NCBI GenBank assembly: GCA_016177865.1
Contig: JACOUJ010000076.1
Span: 1-6,538 of the forward strand
Direction: 5' to 3'
DNA length: 6,538 nt
Source: Candidatus Rokuibacteriota bacterium
GTDB taxonomy: Bacteria > Methylomirabilota > Methylomirabilia > Rokubacteriales > JACOUJ01
The translations under genes were made by a program, and so were the position numbers. The notes below the pieces were generated by a model, which searched no databases, had not been told where the DNA came from, and was given only the letters and a program-made list of their open reading frames with translations. Each line of letters starts with the position of its first letter. Position 1 is the first letter of the stretch. Positions 5,812 through 6,538 of the stretch are shown piece by piece.

Positions 5812-6538
5812 CGCACCAGGGACGCCCGAATCCGGCCACTCACGAAGTCGACCCCCGCCACGAGGAGAAATAGCGCCCCGAGCAAAGTCAGGATCTCGTT
5901 GAACTGAAACATGCGCATCGACAACTCGATCTGCAGCCCGAGCCCACCAGCCCCGACAAAGCCCAGCAGGGCGGAGGCCCGAATGGCGCACTCCCAGCGG
6001 TAAAGGGTGTAGGAAAGAAGGCTCGGGAGCGCCTGCGGAAGGAGACCGTAGAGGACGATGCCAAGCCTCCCCGCCCCGCCGGAATGGAGGGCCTCGATCG
6101 GCCGCGGGTTCGCGCCCTCGAGGATCTCCGAATAGACCTTCCCCAGCATCCCCCCGTACGAGATCCCCAACGCCAGGACACCCGCGAATGGCCCGAGGCC
6201 CACGGCGCGGACGAACAGAAGGGCCCAAACCAGTTCGGGGATCGATCGGAAAAGTGAGAGCAGCGCCCTCGACAGGGCGTAGGGACCGAACCAGAGACCC
6301 TGATAGAGGCGTCCCGCGCGCTCGTGAAGGATCCCGCTCCACGTCAGGGAACTCGTGGCCAGGAGCCCGAGCGGGATTGCAAGGAGGCAGGCCACCACCG
6401 TCCCCATGACCGAGATCTGGATCGTCTCGAGGATGGCGGGACCGACCACCCGGAGAAAGGACCGGGACAGCTCCGGGGGGAACATCCCGCGCACGAACCG
6501 TCCGAGATTTGCCAGTGCGGCCGGCTCGACGAGGAGGC
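5808..6538 (-). CDS. phnE: PhnE-type ABC transporter permease, 5' end beyond the window
   Basis: First of two adjacent PhnE-like permeases, likely to form a heterodimeric channel. The frame is open to the right edge. Upstream of the in-frame GTG at 6494 there are 14 more in-frame codons (LLVEPAALANLGRF), matching the usual N-terminal region before FPPEL, so the true start lies outside and the right edge cuts the gene. Membrane stretches are at about 6440-6340, 6270-6160, 6000-5940 and 5900-5835. The ATPase-contact loop is IEALHSGGAGRLGIVLYGLLPQALP (about 6098-6024), and SYTLYRWECAIRASALLGFVGAGGLG follows. The usual R-A-T-G-A of the EAA loop is H-S-G-G-A here. It stops at TGA 5810-5808, overlapping the next gene's start. 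ATPase and binding-protein genes would be expected further right. Confidence 0.9.
   Translation of the reverse strand, partial: LLVEPAALANLGRFVRGMFPPELSRSFLRVVGPAILETIQISVMGTVVACLLAIPLGLLATSSLTWSGILHERAGRLYQGLWFGPYALSRALLSLFRSIPELVWALLFVRAVGLGPFAGVLALGISYGGMLGKVYSEILEGANPRPIEALHSGGAGRLGIVLYGLLPQALPSLLSYTLYRWECAIRASALLGFVGAGGLGLQIELSMRMFQFNEILTLLGALFLLVAGVDFVSGRIRASLVR

Noticed and set aside
4945..6538. The two permeases as a selenium-specific uptake system linked to the candidate selenoprotein
   Set aside because: The motifs are ordinary PhnE; nothing in the sequence points to selenium and the genes are in a separate unit.

Overview
This is a 6.5 kb, GC-rich, gene-dense stretch of a bacterial chromosome. 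It fits an uncultivated soil or groundwater lineage, possibly a Methylomirabilota/Rokubacteria-like or deltaproteobacterial one. That placement is a guess from composition and protein style only. Nothing in the window is a phage, insertion sequence, CRISPR array, tRNA or rRNA.

Left two thirds (1-4255, all minus strand, read from right to left): a probable three-gene transcription unit. The first gene is an FAD/NAD(P)-dependent disulfide oxidoreductase of the dihydrolipoamide dehydrogenase / mercuric reductase superfamily (4255-3017). After 41 bp comes a transketolase (2975-980), and after 69 bp a transaldolase (910 to beyond the left edge). The last two run the non-oxidative pentose phosphate pathway.

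The most notable feature is in the oxidoreductase. The codon for the second cysteine of its CX4C redox centre is an in-frame TGA. A perfect 6-bp hairpin with a GGUC loop starts 12 bases after the TGA, and its loop begins at base +18. This closely matches the arrangement of the E. coli fdhF SECIS, so the protein is a candidate selenoprotein with a CX4U active site. The same genome uses TGA as a normal stop.

Two lesions complicate the picture. The oxidoreductase lacks about 35-40 residues of its NAD domain, in frame. The transketolase lacks about 110 nt, including the GPLGQG cofactor motif, and is out of frame. The two losses are similar in size and may be assembly artefacts or real decay.

Middle (4256-4883): an intergenic region of about 300 bp with a candidate minus-strand promoter and a 12-bp palindrome, then one plus-strand gene for a small soluble zinc-finger (zf-HC2) anti-sigma-like protein, divergent from the oxidoreductase operon.

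Right (4945-6538, minus strand): two tandem PhnE-type ABC permeases overlapping by 3 nt. The upstream one runs off the right edge. They form the membrane part of a phosphonate/phosphite/phosphate-family importer whose ATPase and binding protein presumably lie beyond the right edge.
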